In this document: positions 1 to 10,331 of the stretch, one piece after another
Layout: every line of letters starts with the position of its first letter
Position numbering within the stretch: the first letter of the stretch is position 1
Assembly (NCBI GenBank): GCA_947311845.1
Contig: CAMZMU010000020.1
Location: 39,285,610-39,349,609 of the forward strand
Source: Poa pratensis
Taxonomy: Eukaryota; Streptophyta; Magnoliopsida; Poales; Poaceae
Length of the DNA: 64,000 bases
Direction: 5' to 3'
Position numbers and translations under genes: made by a program
Notes under the pieces: model-generated
Database searches by the model: none
The model's input: the letters and a program-made list of their open reading frames with translations, nothing else
What the model was told of the DNA's origin: nothing

Positions 1-1128
1 CAGGGGAGCCTCCCCAAGCTTGAGCTTTAATCCCTTCTTGATCTTCTTTCATCACCACCTTCAGTTCTCATTTAGAAAATTGCATAAAATTATTTTAACA
101 TTAGCTACTGTCACAAAGCATTAAGTGGTGCTATTGAATCAAAAGAACCTCACTCAACACTTGTAAAAGACACAATGCAAAACTAAGACAAAATCCGTCA
201 AAAACAGAACAGAACGCAAAGATGATTTTTTTTGAGACACTAGGACACCTCGAATCAGAAAACTCAAAACTAACGAAAGGTAGACAAAACCCAGGTGCTT
301 ACTGGAAAAAATGTACAGCTCCCGATCCCGTTATGTGATTTTTTGGATTTTCGTACGGTGACGAACAGAAATATGTTTCTGGACAGCACCTCAAAAATTT
401 AACTCTCCTCTCACTAGAGGCTATTCTTGGTACAAAAACCAAACAAAAAGGATACAAGGGAGTTTCTACAGAGGCAACAACACCCAAACACAAAGAAAAC
501 AAAAACAAAAATGAAAGCAAAAATAAATGGGTTGCCTCCCATAAGCGCTTTTCTTTAATACCTTTTAGCTAGGCACAATGATTTTTAATGATGCTCTCGT
601 AAGAATAAGAGGTGAACATATAGGAGAGCATCAAGAAGCAAATATCAAACACATTTAAGTCTAATACTCTTCCTTTGCATAGGAATCTTGTAAGAAAATA
701 AATCATTGAAACACAAGGTGACTAGCATAGGAAAGCAAAACAAATGCAACTTCAAAACTTTCAACAAAAAGAGAGGAAACTAAATATTATTGAGATATTT
801 TGAACCATGTTTCCCCCTTTCATTAAAACTATCAGTAGCATCATAAATAAAATCCACAATATAACCATCACATAAATCATTCTTATCATGATCCACATGC
901 ATAAAAGTATTAATATTCTCCACATTAGTAAAATCTTTCTTATTAGTAACAATGGGAGTAGGATTATCATAAAGAACTTGAACATGATAGACCAATTGTA
1001 TATTAGGAGGATGGTTTTCAGTAGGGAAGTGATTCCCTTCATAGTTATGACAAGTTCCATAAAGACGATTATTCTTTAGGGTATAGTTATCATCACAATA
1101 ATTATCAAAGACTGGAGGCATATTATTA

Positions 1129-1596
1129 TCATAAACATGGGGTAGTTATCTTTCCAAGCATACATGTTTGAAAACATGGCATCATCATTTTTATTACCAA
1201 GAGAGGTTTCAAAAATATGATCATTAATAGCAAAAGGATTTTTAAACCCCTCATCCCCAAGCTTAGAGCCTTCCATATCATCAATAGAAGCAACATGGAT
1301 AACACCAATAGTATAGCAATTACCAATGTCATCATTTTAAAAATTGGTACCAAAAAGATTTTCAAGATCATAAGTGGTGTTATTTTCCAATTCATGATTA
1401 TTACAATAAGTAACAGGCATATAATCATCTTAGTAGTGCAAACATATTTAGTTTCAATATAATAATGAACACAATCAAGTGAATCATCTTCAATAAATTT
1501 TGATTTAGACTCATTAGGAACAACCATGAAAGGAGCAACATGCTTGAGGGAAGATACCGTTTCCTCTCTCTTTTTCCTCCTCCTCCTCCTCCTCTT

Positions 1597-1676
<80 letters not shown>

Positions 1677-1722
1677 TCTTTGCCATTTTAGGAGGTAGAG
1701 GTTTAAAAGGAAGCTTCACCAC
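1129..1722 (-). CDS. Open frame with poly-Asn/poly-Lys/poly-Arg tract inside the gypsy element
   Basis: 197-codon minus-strand open frame downstream of gag. It begins with about 15 residues, then runs of Asn, Lys and Arg produced by the trinucleotide tract at 1576-1674, then 'APFMVVPNES' and 'VHYYIETKYVCTTKM'. The part before and just after the tract looks like genuine element coding sequence; the last third (Ile/Leu/Met-rich) looks out of frame. I do not recognise a catalytic domain. It may be the 3' part of the gag-derived frame of a non-autonomous element. Function unknown. Confidence 0.4.
1576..1674. repeat. Compound trinucleotide microsatellite (CCT)n(CTT)n(ATT)n
   Basis: About 99 bases of uninterrupted trinucleotide repeats that change from CCT to CTT to ATT. 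It lies within an open frame of the gypsy element, in phase, and translates to Arg, Lys and Asn runs on the minus strand. Confidence 0.9.
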
Positions 1723-2129
1723 ATAACCTGGTTTATCATTAGAAACAATAGGAGAAACTTGGGAAAATTTATCCTTTTCATTAGTGGCAACATAAGAAAC
1801 ATTTTTCCTTTCATATTTTTGATAAAGTTCAATTCTTTTTAATTTTTTCTATTTTTCGTGGCAATTCACAACACAATAGAGATGGCATTCCCGCAGAATG
1901 TTATTTATCCCAAAAGCACTCATATCTAACAAAGATGTTTTTCCCGATAACTCTTCACACCCCAAAAATAACGCAAGTTCATCATAAAGATTAGAAGTGA
2001 TCGTTTCATCACAAAAGGGACTTACTATTCTATCATCAAAATGCCAGCACTGGAAATTAAAATGACCCTGTTCATTGCAAAGTTCACAAATAAAAGGATA
2101 AAGGTCACAAACCTTTTTAGCAAAATCAT

Positions 2130-3228
2130 TTAAATCCTTATTCCAAATGCTAGTTCTTTCATGCTTATGTTGCTTACAATATTTCTCTTTTTCAATTTGA
2201 GTCTTTTCACAAGGTCTAAGGGCTCCACAAAAATTAACATGCTTATATATGAAATATTATTTTCAGAAATTTGAGCATGTCTATTGTAATCATTAGTAAC
2301 AATTTCATTTCCTATGCAAACATCTATGAAAGGTTCATGATACTTATCCCACCTTTCTTTAGGAATATTAATATGAGAAGCAAAAGTTCTACAAAAATCA
2401 ACACCAATTTGAGAATCAAGCCCAAACTTAGCACTAAGCTTATTAAAACTATCTGTTTCAACAAAGGCCTTAATGCAGTCAAACTCGTAATTTATACCTA
2501 ACTCTATACCTTTATCAATCTCCCAATTTTCAGCGTTGTGTTGAATTCTTTCAAGAAGATCCCATTTAGCTTCAACCTTCTTACTTGTGAAAGAACCCTT
2601 AGAAGAAGCATCTAGAAAATCCTTGTAATGACCTGAAAGCCTTGCATAAAAATTAGTAATAATTATGTTTTTGGGAAGCTCATGGTTGGGACATTTGAGC
2701 ATTAATGCTTTCAGTCTTCCCCAAGCTTGAGCGATACTTTCTCCGTCATGAGGCCAAAAAATATAAATGTAATTCCTATCTAGATGTATTTCATGAAAAG
2801 GATAAACTTTAAAGTAAAAGAGAGACTCAAGCTTTTTCCAATCCGAATGCTGAGGATTATCCAATAGCCTATACCAATCTGTTGCTTTGTCTTTCAGTGA
2901 CAATGTAAATAATTTCTTCATGACTTCCTCTTGAAACACCTGCAATCTTAAATAACTCACAAAGTTCTGTAAGATTCAGCAAATGAACACCTGGATGGAT
3001 TGTCCCATCCTCTGCATAACGGTTACTCATAACACAATCAACAATTCCCATTGGTATTTTAAACAGAACACTTTCAGTAGGCAGCGGCCCCTTCTCCACC
3101 GCAAGAGCAGCGGAGCTGGTATCCCCAAACATTAATTCAAAATGAGAAGACTCCATAATTATATAAAGTAATAAAACAAAAAATAAAAACAGCGCTAGCC
3201 TAACTAGTGAAATAAAAACAAGAAACAA
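2130..3228 (-). pseudogene. Gag-like polyprotein remnant (frameshifted)
   Basis: Two overlapping minus-strand frames together read as an Athila-type Gag. The upstream frame (3228 to about 2940) carries the start region. The downstream frame (about 2930 to 2130) carries the Gag core, with the family-typical pattern 'LFTLSLKDKATDWYRLL' followed by 'SIAQAWGRLKALMLKCPNH'. A single-base shift near 2920-2945 separates them, so the protein could not be made as it stands. Gag would package the element RNA into cytoplasmic particles. The frame starts about 50 bases downstream of the primer site, as expected. Base composition is AT-rich, unlike the GC-rich gypsy elements elsewhere in the window. Confidence 0.7.
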
Positions 3229-3275
3229 AAAGATAAAATTGCAAGATCTAAAGGTGATACCTTCAAGCAGTCACC

Positions 3276-3293
3276 TCCCCAGCAACGGCGCCA
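3276..3293 (-). other. Primer binding site
   Basis: Minus-strand TGGCGCCGTTGCTGGGGA, ten bases after the LTR end. The same spacing and nearly the same site (TGGCGCCGTTGCCGGGAA) occur at 14875 in the nested element. Confidence 0.75.
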
Positions 3294-3303
3294 TAAAAGA
3301 GCT

Positions 3304-4753
3304 TGATGTCTACTATGCGCTTCTATTCCTGTAGACAGTGTCAGGCCTCCAAGTGCAGAGGTTTGTAGGACAGCAGCAAATTTTCCCTTAAGTGAGTAAC
3401 CCAAGGTTTATCGAACTCAGGGAGGTAGAGGTCAAAGGTATCCCTCTCAAGCAACCCTGCAATTAAGATACAAGAAGTCTCTTGTGTCCCCAACACACCT
3501 AATACAATTGTCAGTTGTATAGGTACAGTAGTTCGGCGAATAGATAGTAAAATGGAAGTGATATGGATGGTAACAATTGGTATTTGTAATCTGTAATAAA
3601 AATGGCAGCAAGCAAACATGTAACAAAATTGACTGAAAACGGTGTTCCGATGATTGGAAACAAGGCCTAGGGATCATACTTTCACTAGTGTCTCTCTCAA
3701 CACGTTAGCACAACAGAACGCTAGCAAGTGCTACTCGGAACTATTCTTCTTCTTGATAAAACAAGAGTTCTATGCGTAGGGCTATAAAAGCAGACCTCAA
3801 AGTCTGAGTAAACAAACACCACAATTTCACAAAGAATAATCCATGGTAAATATCCCTCTAATCTATTATCCATAGAGCCACACACGCCACCCGCACTGTC
3901 ACCATGGTATTGTGTTGTCAACAATGAATCCGGAAATTATACTAGATAAAACCTATTGGGTAGCATATACATCTTATGAATTCAGCGATACTAACAATAC
4001 TCATGATCACATAAAGATCACACCATGGGAGAGAGATAACCACATAGCTACCAGCATGAGCCCTCAGCCCCGAGGGAGACTACTCACACATGGCCATGGT
4101 GAGCAACCTTGATGGAGAGGTGCATCCCGGAGAGGAGACGACGGCCGGCGGCAGCCACGGCAGCGGCGGCGGCTGTGGGGGCGACGACGGGCGGCAGCCC
4201 TTGGCCGCCTTCTTTCTTGGAGATGGTGCTAGTATGGAGGAGGGTCTCCACGTCAAGCCGGCTGCTTGGAGAGGAAAATTCGTGGTCCCTTGTGACCTAG
4301 GTTTCCTCCCTTTATATATGTTCTCGGATTCCTGTCATCCCATTTAGGGTTTCGGTAGGATGGCTATATCTGAAGCGTACGAATTCGGAATTGGGCGAAT
4401 TTTAAATCCAGGTCTATTGGTGGAACATTCTCCACAACTTTAGTGACTAGACTTTTTCCGTTGGACGTCGTCTTCGGGTCGCTTCGGGGACATGTTTAAA
4501 AACTGTCCGGTGGAGACAAATTTCAGGAAATCAGAGTCCTCCTCCAACAAGACTCCTTTTGCATTTTTTGTCAAACTCCAAGTGATTCCTACACATCAAA
4601 GTGTAAAACAAGAACATTGTGCACTTTTGCAACTATTAATAGGTTAGTCCAATAAATGTATAAAATGATATAAAACTATAATAGAAACATGTAGCATTTG
4701 ATATAAAACAAGCATGGAACATCAAAAATTATAGATACATTTAAGACGTATCA
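3304..4753 (-). repeat. 5' LTR of the minus-strand gypsy element
   Basis: 1,450-bp LTR bounded by TG...CA on the minus strand (TGATACGTCT at 4753, ...GACATCA at 3304). It directly precedes the primer binding site at 3276-3293, which fixes its inner edge. Several short open frames within it are shadows. Confidence 0.85.
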
Positions 4754-4814
4754 GTCGCCGACGCGCATCGCCAACGCGGATCTGCTGGTCTAGTGCCGGA
4801 GTATGTTCGTCGTT

Positions 4815-5145
4815 CACTACTAGATCTTACACTCTATTTAAAGTAGCATAGAAAACTTGTCTAGTATTATGTTGTGTCTGTTTGTAGTACTGCCGATGAT
4901 GAATACATCCCTCAATACTAGATATTACACTTTATTTAAAGTAGTATGGAGAACTTGTGTAGTATTTGAAGTCTAGTATTGTGTTGTATCTGTTTGTAGT
5001 ACTGCCGATGATGAATACATCCCTCAATATTAATTAGATCTTACACTATTTAAATTCTAATAGGGTAAATTAAATTCAACTCTTTGTAGTACTACCGATG
5101 ATGAATAGATCCCTCACTACTAGATCTTACACAACGTTTTGTCAA
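4815..5145. repeat. Degenerate tandem repeat, about 110-130 bp unit
   Basis: The motifs 'tagatcttacac'/'tagatattacac', 'tttgtagtactgccgatgatgaa' (split here only for description) and 'atccctca' recur in the same order about three times with small changes. Subunits begin near 4815, 4915 and 5032. Confidence 0.7.
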
Positions 5146-5885
5146 TGTGCTAATCCTTGTTATGGTTTTGTGTAGCTAACTTGCAAGTGTATGAAGTAAT
5201 AGTATGTTTCGGTGACAATGCATAAAAATGGTGAGACTGTTGAAGGAACCATGACCTTAAGTTTTTGCCTCCAAATCGATAAGATTGGACTGCAATCACA
5301 CGGATATAGGCGCTCAAGGTGTAAACAGTTTTCGTCTTAAAATGTATTTATGTCATGTAGCATCATATTTGGCTCTTTTCTACCTATCCATTCATGTATG
5401 TTTTATGCAGAAACGCCATGTAGACCCAAACAAGTTTTAAATGAGCTAAATACAAAGTGAGATCATATCCGTGAACCGTCGCTGTTGCGACGTTTCGCTG
5501 CACTATACAAAACACTTTTTTAATTAAGAGTGTCTTGAACAGTGTGGCCGAAATGTCACAGCGGTGACGTTATTATATTTAGGCGACACCGTCCAAGAAG
5601 AAGATCGAATTCATGGACTTGCCACGGCTGTGGAGGCAAATGTAACAACAAGTCATCAATATAAATGAATATAAGTTTGGTTAGGAATGACAAGGTTAAG
5701 TTTTAGTGAGGCATGTGACAATGATAGATTTAGCTAGTGTAATTGGTCATCTTATGATGCAATGTATCGGTGATATTTGATATACCTTATGAATGAATTT
5801 GCTACCATTTTTGTGCTTGTGTTGTGAGATTAAATGTCCAGTGACATCTGTATACGTGCTGTAATAGACTTCTAAAGAAACCTCA

Positions 5886-6107
5886 ATGCAAACGGGTAAA
5901 CTCAAAGACTCTGTTACCGATGAGCTCGACACTGAGGAAGGAGGTAAGTGCACAACCGTTGCCCAAAGTGGCCTCATAGGTGACGTTTTTTTTGCCTCCG
6001 TTCCCGATGAGAGACTTCACATCAGTATCAGGGGCGAGGATACGGACCATTTCTCCATTTCCGATGAGCGTTTTGTCCCGTTTCCGATGTGTCGTTCTGT
6101 ACTAGTG
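5886..6107. mobile_element. Possible right terminus of a CACTA transposon
   Basis: The stretch ends in 'gttctgtactagtg', whose reverse complement starts CACTAGTAC. Just inside are several copies of 'ccgatgag' (about 5916, 6005 and 6061), which could be subterminal repeats. No matching left end is visible, so this is tentative. Confidence 0.3.
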
Positions 6108-6409
6108 TAGGGAGAATGCAAACATAAGTATGAGAAGTGTGGGAGACTGGATCTATCATGAGAAAACACAACTTGTAGCAAACATCTATAAACATTTTCA
6201 GTAATACTCATCTGTTTTCCCAACAAAGATCATGCGACTTTGTAAAAATTTAAAATACGTATACAACATTGAACACATGAAGAAAAAAGGTGATGCTGCA
6301 GATAACTGCTATGTTGGGCTATTAGGTTCCATTCACTCATGAAAATTAGGCCAAACAATGCACTTGTTGCCTGGGACAATCATACACATAGCAAATGGCC
6401 CAAAGCGTG

Positions 6410-7341
6410 TGTCGTGTCTCATTGCACGGACACCGGGAGTCTAGGATACCCCCTTTTAGGTTCGGCACGGGGCGCGAAGGAGGCTGAGAATCGTCTTCTT
6501 AGGCGGAGTCTAGATCAAGCTCTCATCTCCACGATCAAAGCATGCAACCAAAGGGACACAAGGAGCTATCCAGGTTCAGGCCGCCCGGAGGCTAAAAGCC
6601 CTACTCCTGCATGTCTGGATTGATGGGTTCTTCATAGTGTGGCTTACAATGGAACCTCCCGGATGGGGTACCCGGAAGGGTTTTGGCTGGAGGTAGAAGA
6701 AGGACAGATCCTGACCCGGAGGAGATCACCTTCCTCTCTACCTTCGCAGCCCTAGTCTAGTCTTGCTCTGGTTCTAGCTTGTGTTCGTCCTTGCTTCGAC
6801 CTTTCTCTCCTCCGTGCCTTGGTCCTCCTTTTATAGGCTAAGGGGTTGCCACAGGGTCACGTGAGGGGCATGAGGGACCTTCGGGGTGAAGGACCCTCCT
6901 CATCTAGTTTAGGAGGAGACGTGGCCTCTCCTCAGCCTAGCGTCTCCTTTGGGTTAGGTGGGAGCGTCCGCCTTGGGGTGGACAGGAGCTGACACCACCA
7001 CGGGACGTGCTTCCCGCCCGCGCTGCCTTCGCCTTGCTTCCCAAGTCTTCCGCGGTGAGGTGGAGTGCTTATCCACAGGGACGTGGGGAAGTACCCGAGA
7101 GGGAGCCTGGCCTCCTGCCGGGAACTCGGGCTCTCGGGTCCTTCCTGGCCCTCTTGCTTGGTTCGGGGACCCGGAAGGTCCCCAGGACCGGAGCCCTTAG
7201 TCGACGTAGGCCATGCGTATCTTGACGGTGAACCCGCCAGTTTGACTTGAGTCTTGGTCTTGTCCATCTTCATCTTGGGCCCACATGGGGTGGACCCACT
7301 TTGGCAGTACTAGGGGAACCCCATGTTCCACTGCTGCGACA
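6410..7341 (-). repeat. Solo LTR of the element-1 gypsy family
   Basis: 932-bp LTR bounded by TGTCG...CGACA, matching the intact 5' LTR at 24187-25117 along its whole length. It is flanked by gcgtg (6405-6409) and gcgcg (7342-7346), a target duplication with one mismatch, and has no internal region, so it is a solo LTR. Differences from the 24187 copy cluster in its first 150 bp; the remainder is almost identical. That is what a product of LTR-LTR recombination between an older 3' LTR and the 5' LTR would look like. Confidence 0.85.
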
Positions 7342-8183
7342 GCGCGTGTGGAGCGAACGAGCCTAGGTCGTCCTAAAGCAATCGTTTCCCAACCTTTTAA
7401 CCTTTTATAGCGTGTCACTCGACTATATTGAAATAAAAAAGACAGAAACTTCAGGAAATAAAGAGATAAATGTCATGTTGGTTGCTCAACTATTTTGAAA
7501 CGAGTTAATTGGTCCACTTGAAAGTGCATCTAGTACACGCTAAGGTTTGGATAATTAATGACAAATGGTTAAGACACTATATCACTAAATATACACATGT
7601 ATTTGGTCCCAGGTCCAATGTTTAACTGTGAGAATGTCGACCACTCAAAACGGAGTTAAAACAGTGCCAACAAAAGATGACGACTCGAGAACAAAGCACA
7701 AGACTCAGAAGTCAAGCCTAGGAATCAAGACTAAAGATGAGTACTTAGTGTAGCTTTTAATATTTCTAGTGCTTTCAGAGCTGTAGAAACAACTGTACTA
7801 TTAATAGGGTTAGATCTCTTTGGATGGAAGTGAAACATGATGCATACTCAGCTAGATTCATTCTATAGACAACAATACTTTGAAAATCTCTGATTAATCA
7901 ATATATTAAAACGTGAGTAACAGACTCAACACAAGGTAGAATTGTTGAGTCTTCTTTACAACATGTGTTGAGTCTATTTGTAAAAAACGGTGATCCGACG
8001 AGGTGATGCTTCAAGACCGAACCTGAAGCATCAAGTGACTGGTGCTTCCGCGCAAGTTCGCAACACTTTGTGATGCCCTAGCAATGGTACCCTTGTGACG
8101 TGTTCGTACAAGGAATTTTCCTATAAGGGCTAGCTGGTGGACTGTGCCTATAAATAGGACCGACCCCACCAGTGGATAGGGTT
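7342..8183. repeat. Duplicated flank, copy 1 (842 bp)
   Basis: Matches 25118-25958 with only one single-base length difference that I found (gggtta near 7808 versus ggtta in the other copy). It contains 'gcctataaatagg' near its end and 'gaaagtgcatctag' near its start, so it may itself be a piece of an old LTR. It ends at 'gggtt', where sequence switches abruptly into the middle of an element-1 LTR. Confidence 0.9.
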
Positions 8184-8569
8184 AGGTGGGAGCGTCCGCC
8201 TTGGGGGTGGACAGGAGCTGACACCACCACGGGGCGTGCTTCCCGCCCGCGCTACCTTCGCCTTGCTTCCCAAGTCTTCCGCGGTGAGGTGGAGTGCTTA
8301 TCCACAGGGACGTAGGAAGTACCCGAGAGGGAGCCTGGCCTCCTGCCGGGAACTCGGGCTCTCGGGTCCTTCCTGGCCTTCTTGCTTGATTCGGGGACCC
8401 GGAAGGTCCCCAGGACCGGAGCCCTTAGTCGTCGTAGGCCATGCGTGTCTTGACGGTGAACCCGCCAGCTTGACTTGAGTCTTGGTCTTGTCCATCTTCA
8501 TCTTGGGCCCACATGGGGTGGACCCACTTTGGCAGTACTAGGGGAACCCCATGTTCCACTGCTGCGACA
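8184..8569 (-). repeat. Truncated 3' LTR of element 1
   Basis: 386 bp matching the U3 side of the LTR (for example 6956-7341). It ends at ...gctgcgaca, followed at once by the PPT complement 'gtagcccccgggc'. It differs from the other LTR copies at about ten positions, more than the flank copies differ from each other. Confidence 0.88.
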
Positions 8570-8583
8570 GTAGCCCCCGGGCA
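8570..8583 (-). other. Polypurine tract of element 1
   Basis: Minus strand 'gcccgggggctac' directly upstream of the LTR start TGTCGCAGCAG. The same gcccgggggctac tract precedes the 3' LTR of element 2 at 41282. Confidence 0.75.
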
Positions 8584-8791
8584 TGGTCCCGGCGGCTCTT
8601 GCTCCAGCTGCCGGGGCCATGGCCTAAAGATAGGTCAAAGTGGGTCCCGGGCACCTGGTCTTCCTTGCTCTGCTTCATTGATGGCCTTGAAGGTCTTGGA
8701 GTTACTCCGCTCGGGGGAATAACTGCGGGGCCCCCTCGATTCCCAATAACGGAAGAACCGAGGAGACGCTTGACAGAGGCACCGCCGTGGC

Positions 8792-8799
8792 TATAAAAG
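8792..8799 (+). promoter_or_regulatory. TATA box of the antisense B3-like gene
   Basis: 'tataaaag' in a GC-rich context, 84 bases before the ATG at 8876. A pyrimidine-rich start region (about 8818-8840) follows at the usual distance. It lies 223 bases inside the 3' LTR and points into the element, opposite to element transcription. Confidence 0.6.
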
Positions 8800-8875
8800 C
8801 GGGCGCACCCCTGGCTTTTTCGTTCATCTTCTTCCTCAGTCCAACTCCAGGCCTCCCCACAAGCTGCCAGCGCCA

Positions 8876-9463
8876 ATGGCGAGAGCGAGGAGAGGAGTTG
8901 GGCGCCCTCGTACTTCTTCAGCTGCTGCGGAGAGTGGCCCCTCCACTCGTGGTCGAGCTGTTCCGCGAGGTCGTGGGATTCGCGGTCGCGGCGGCCGTGG
9001 AGGCCGCGGCACCGCTGCTCCCCCTCCTAGGAGCATGGTTCATACCAGCTTCGCGCCGTTCGAGTTCATCGTGGATCTGAACCGCAGGCCTCGCAGCCGG
9101 CTTCTCCTGCCGGATTCCTTCGCGATGGCGACGGAGGACATCGGACCCTCCGGCTTCTGGCTGCAAGTGGAAGGCTGCCCCAATGGCCCCTCCTGGGCCA
9201 TGGCGGAGCGCACCACTGAAGGCGCCATGCTTCTGGGTCCGGGGTGGAAGTCGTTCTCCCGTGCCCGCCGCCTGTCCAGGGGGCAGTGCTTGGTGTTCCG
9301 GTACGACGGAGATGCAACGCTCTCCGTGAAGATCTTCGGTGTCGATGGCGGACGCGTGGAGTGCTGCATGGAGAGCAGCAGCGGCAGCTCGAGCTCCTAC
9401 GACGAGGATGAAGATGAGGAAAACTCATCTGACATCAAGGTCGAGGGGAGCTCGTCTTCCTGA
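8876..9463 (+). CDS. B3-like DNA-binding domain protein carried antisense in a gypsy element
   Basis: Intact 195-codon frame in one exon. Residues about 20-50 are rich in Arg and Gly (RGRGIRGRGGRGG). Residues about 57-165 resemble a plant B3 domain: 'RLLLPDSFA' where B3 proteins have a Leu-x-Pro-x-x-Phe strand, 'GPSWAM' at the GxSW position, then 'LGPGWKSFSRARRLSRG', 'LVFRYDGDATLSVKIF'. The C-terminus is an acidic Ser-rich tail (about 167-195), common in REM-type B3 factors. A TATA box sits 84 bases upstream. B3 proteins bind DNA in the nucleus; whether this one does is unknown. It is transcribed against the retrotransposon and lies between its 3' LTR and integrase. I read this as a captured host gene fragment kept by the element. 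The B3 call rests on pattern only. Confidence 0.7.
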   Translation: MARARRGVGRPRTSSAAAESGPSTRGRAVPRGRGIRGRGGRGGRGTAAPPPRSMVHTSFAPFEFIVDLNRRPRSRLLLPDSFAMATEDIGPSGFWLQVEGCPNGPSWAMAERTTEGAMLLGPGWKSFSRARRLSRGQCLVFRYDGDATLSVKIFGVDGGRVECCMESSSGSSSSYDEDEDEENSSDIKVEGSSSS

Positions 9464-9762
9464 AGGCGAGGAGCTTCGGACGGGCGCCATGGAGATCTCG
9501 TTGACCTCCTCCTTGGCGGCCTTGACGACGTATTTCTGGAAGTAGCGTCTTCCATTGTACGGCGGTGCTCCTTGCTCGACGGGAGCCAACCTTTTTGTTG
9601 TAAAAAAGATCGTCCCCTTGTAGTCCTTGTAAATGAAGAAGATCTTGTTTTCCTCCTTGTCTTCGTGTCGCGTCCGTGTGAATGAGAACGAGTTTTTTGC
9701 AAAACGCGCTCCCATTACTGCAGCAGCCGTAGCGTCAAGGGGTAGGTGGAGCGTGGGAGGCC
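9464..9762 (+). other. Spacer between the two antisense genes
   Basis: Likely 3' untranslated region of the B3-like gene, followed by the promoter of the next plus-strand gene. It contains 'gtaaatgaagaagatcttg' (about 9629) but no canonical AATAAA. No further gene seen. Confidence 0.4.
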
Positions 9763-9770
9763 TATAAAAG
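9763..9770 (+). promoter_or_regulatory. TATA box of the second antisense gene
   Basis: 'tataaaag', 84 bases before the ATG at 9854. It is identical to the TATA box of the B3-like gene and has the same spacing to its ATG. Confidence 0.55.
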
Positions 9771-9853
9771 ACCATCCAGACTCCAACCCTTGACACATCT
9801 TCTCGCCTTGCTCCGCTCCTCTTCTTCCTTTGCCTCCCCGCGTCCGCAGAACA

Positions 9854-10331
9854 ATGTCCGGCGAAGCAGAGAGGGCCTTGTCCGATGTGTCGACGGCGGA
9901 GTCCGTCTTTCGAGGAGCGGCGGAGGCACCCAGCGAAGCTGGAGCCCGAGCCACTAGAAAGGACGAGGTCGTTCCTCGCCCTCGGTCTCCTTGGTTTTCC
10001 CGCGGTGGGGAACATCGCCGGTTCTGCTGCCATGGAGGCATCGGTGGCGCTGGCGACCCGGAAGGACACCATCAAGATGGAGCTGTGGAAGGAGCCGCAG
10101 GCAATCAGAGATTGATCCGCCTCCTCTGCGACCTTGACGATGTCTTCAAGGTAAGGCTGCCTCGGTTTGGCAATACGACCCTTGGGAAGATCCTGCGCCT
10201 TGACTCGATTTCTTCCCTTCGTACAGGATGAGGAAGACATCATGGATAAGTTCGTGGACCACGTGCACCTCCTCTGCAGCCAGCATGTGCCGGGGTTTGC
10301 CCGGAAGTTCCCCGGCCCATGGGACCCCTGA
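9854..10331 (+). CDS. Small spliced antisense gene of unknown function in element 1
   Basis: Exon 1 is 9854-10150 (99 codons, phase 0). It is followed by a 76-base intron 10151-10226 with gtaagg donor and a pyrimidine-rich 'cttcccttcgtacag' acceptor, and exon 2 10227-10331, in frame, ending TGA. Predicted product 133 aa. Exon 2 reads sensibly ('DEEDIMDKFVDHVHLLC'), as do the last codons of exon 1 ('RLIRLLCDLDDVFK'). The middle of exon 1 is low in recognisable structure, and another frame there (9885-10115) also looks protein-like, so a compensating frameshift is possible. A TATA box lies 84 bases upstream, and AT-rich sequence with possible polyadenylation motifs follows at 10480-10540. I do not recognise the family. 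Confidence 0.45.

Larger units (their letters stand above)
1..4753 (-). mobile_element. Ty3/gypsy (Athila-like) LTR retrotransposon, cut by window start
   Basis: Minus-strand element whose 5' LTR (3304-4753), primer binding site and gag region are inside the window; the rest lies beyond position 1. Read on the minus strand the LTR begins TGATACGTCT and ends TAGACATCA, the terminal signature of a very common Triticeae gypsy group. The internal part holds a gag-like reading frame broken by a frameshift and a second open stretch with poly-Asn/Lys/Arg. No protease, reverse transcriptase or integrase is visible in the 3.3 kb available, so autonomy cannot be judged. The motif 'gggaggcaaccc' (minus strand, near 530) recurs at about 16447 in the nested element at 13097-20758, which suggests the two belong to related groups. 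The 5 bases after the LTR (4754-4758, gtcgc) would be the target duplication, but its partner is off-window. Confidence 0.85.
4759..6409. other. Intergenic DNA between gypsy elements
   Basis: No gene seen. It contains a degenerate tandem repeat (about 4815-5145) and a possible right end of a CACTA-type transposon (about 5886-6107). The rest is AT-rich and unrecognised. Confidence 0.5.
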
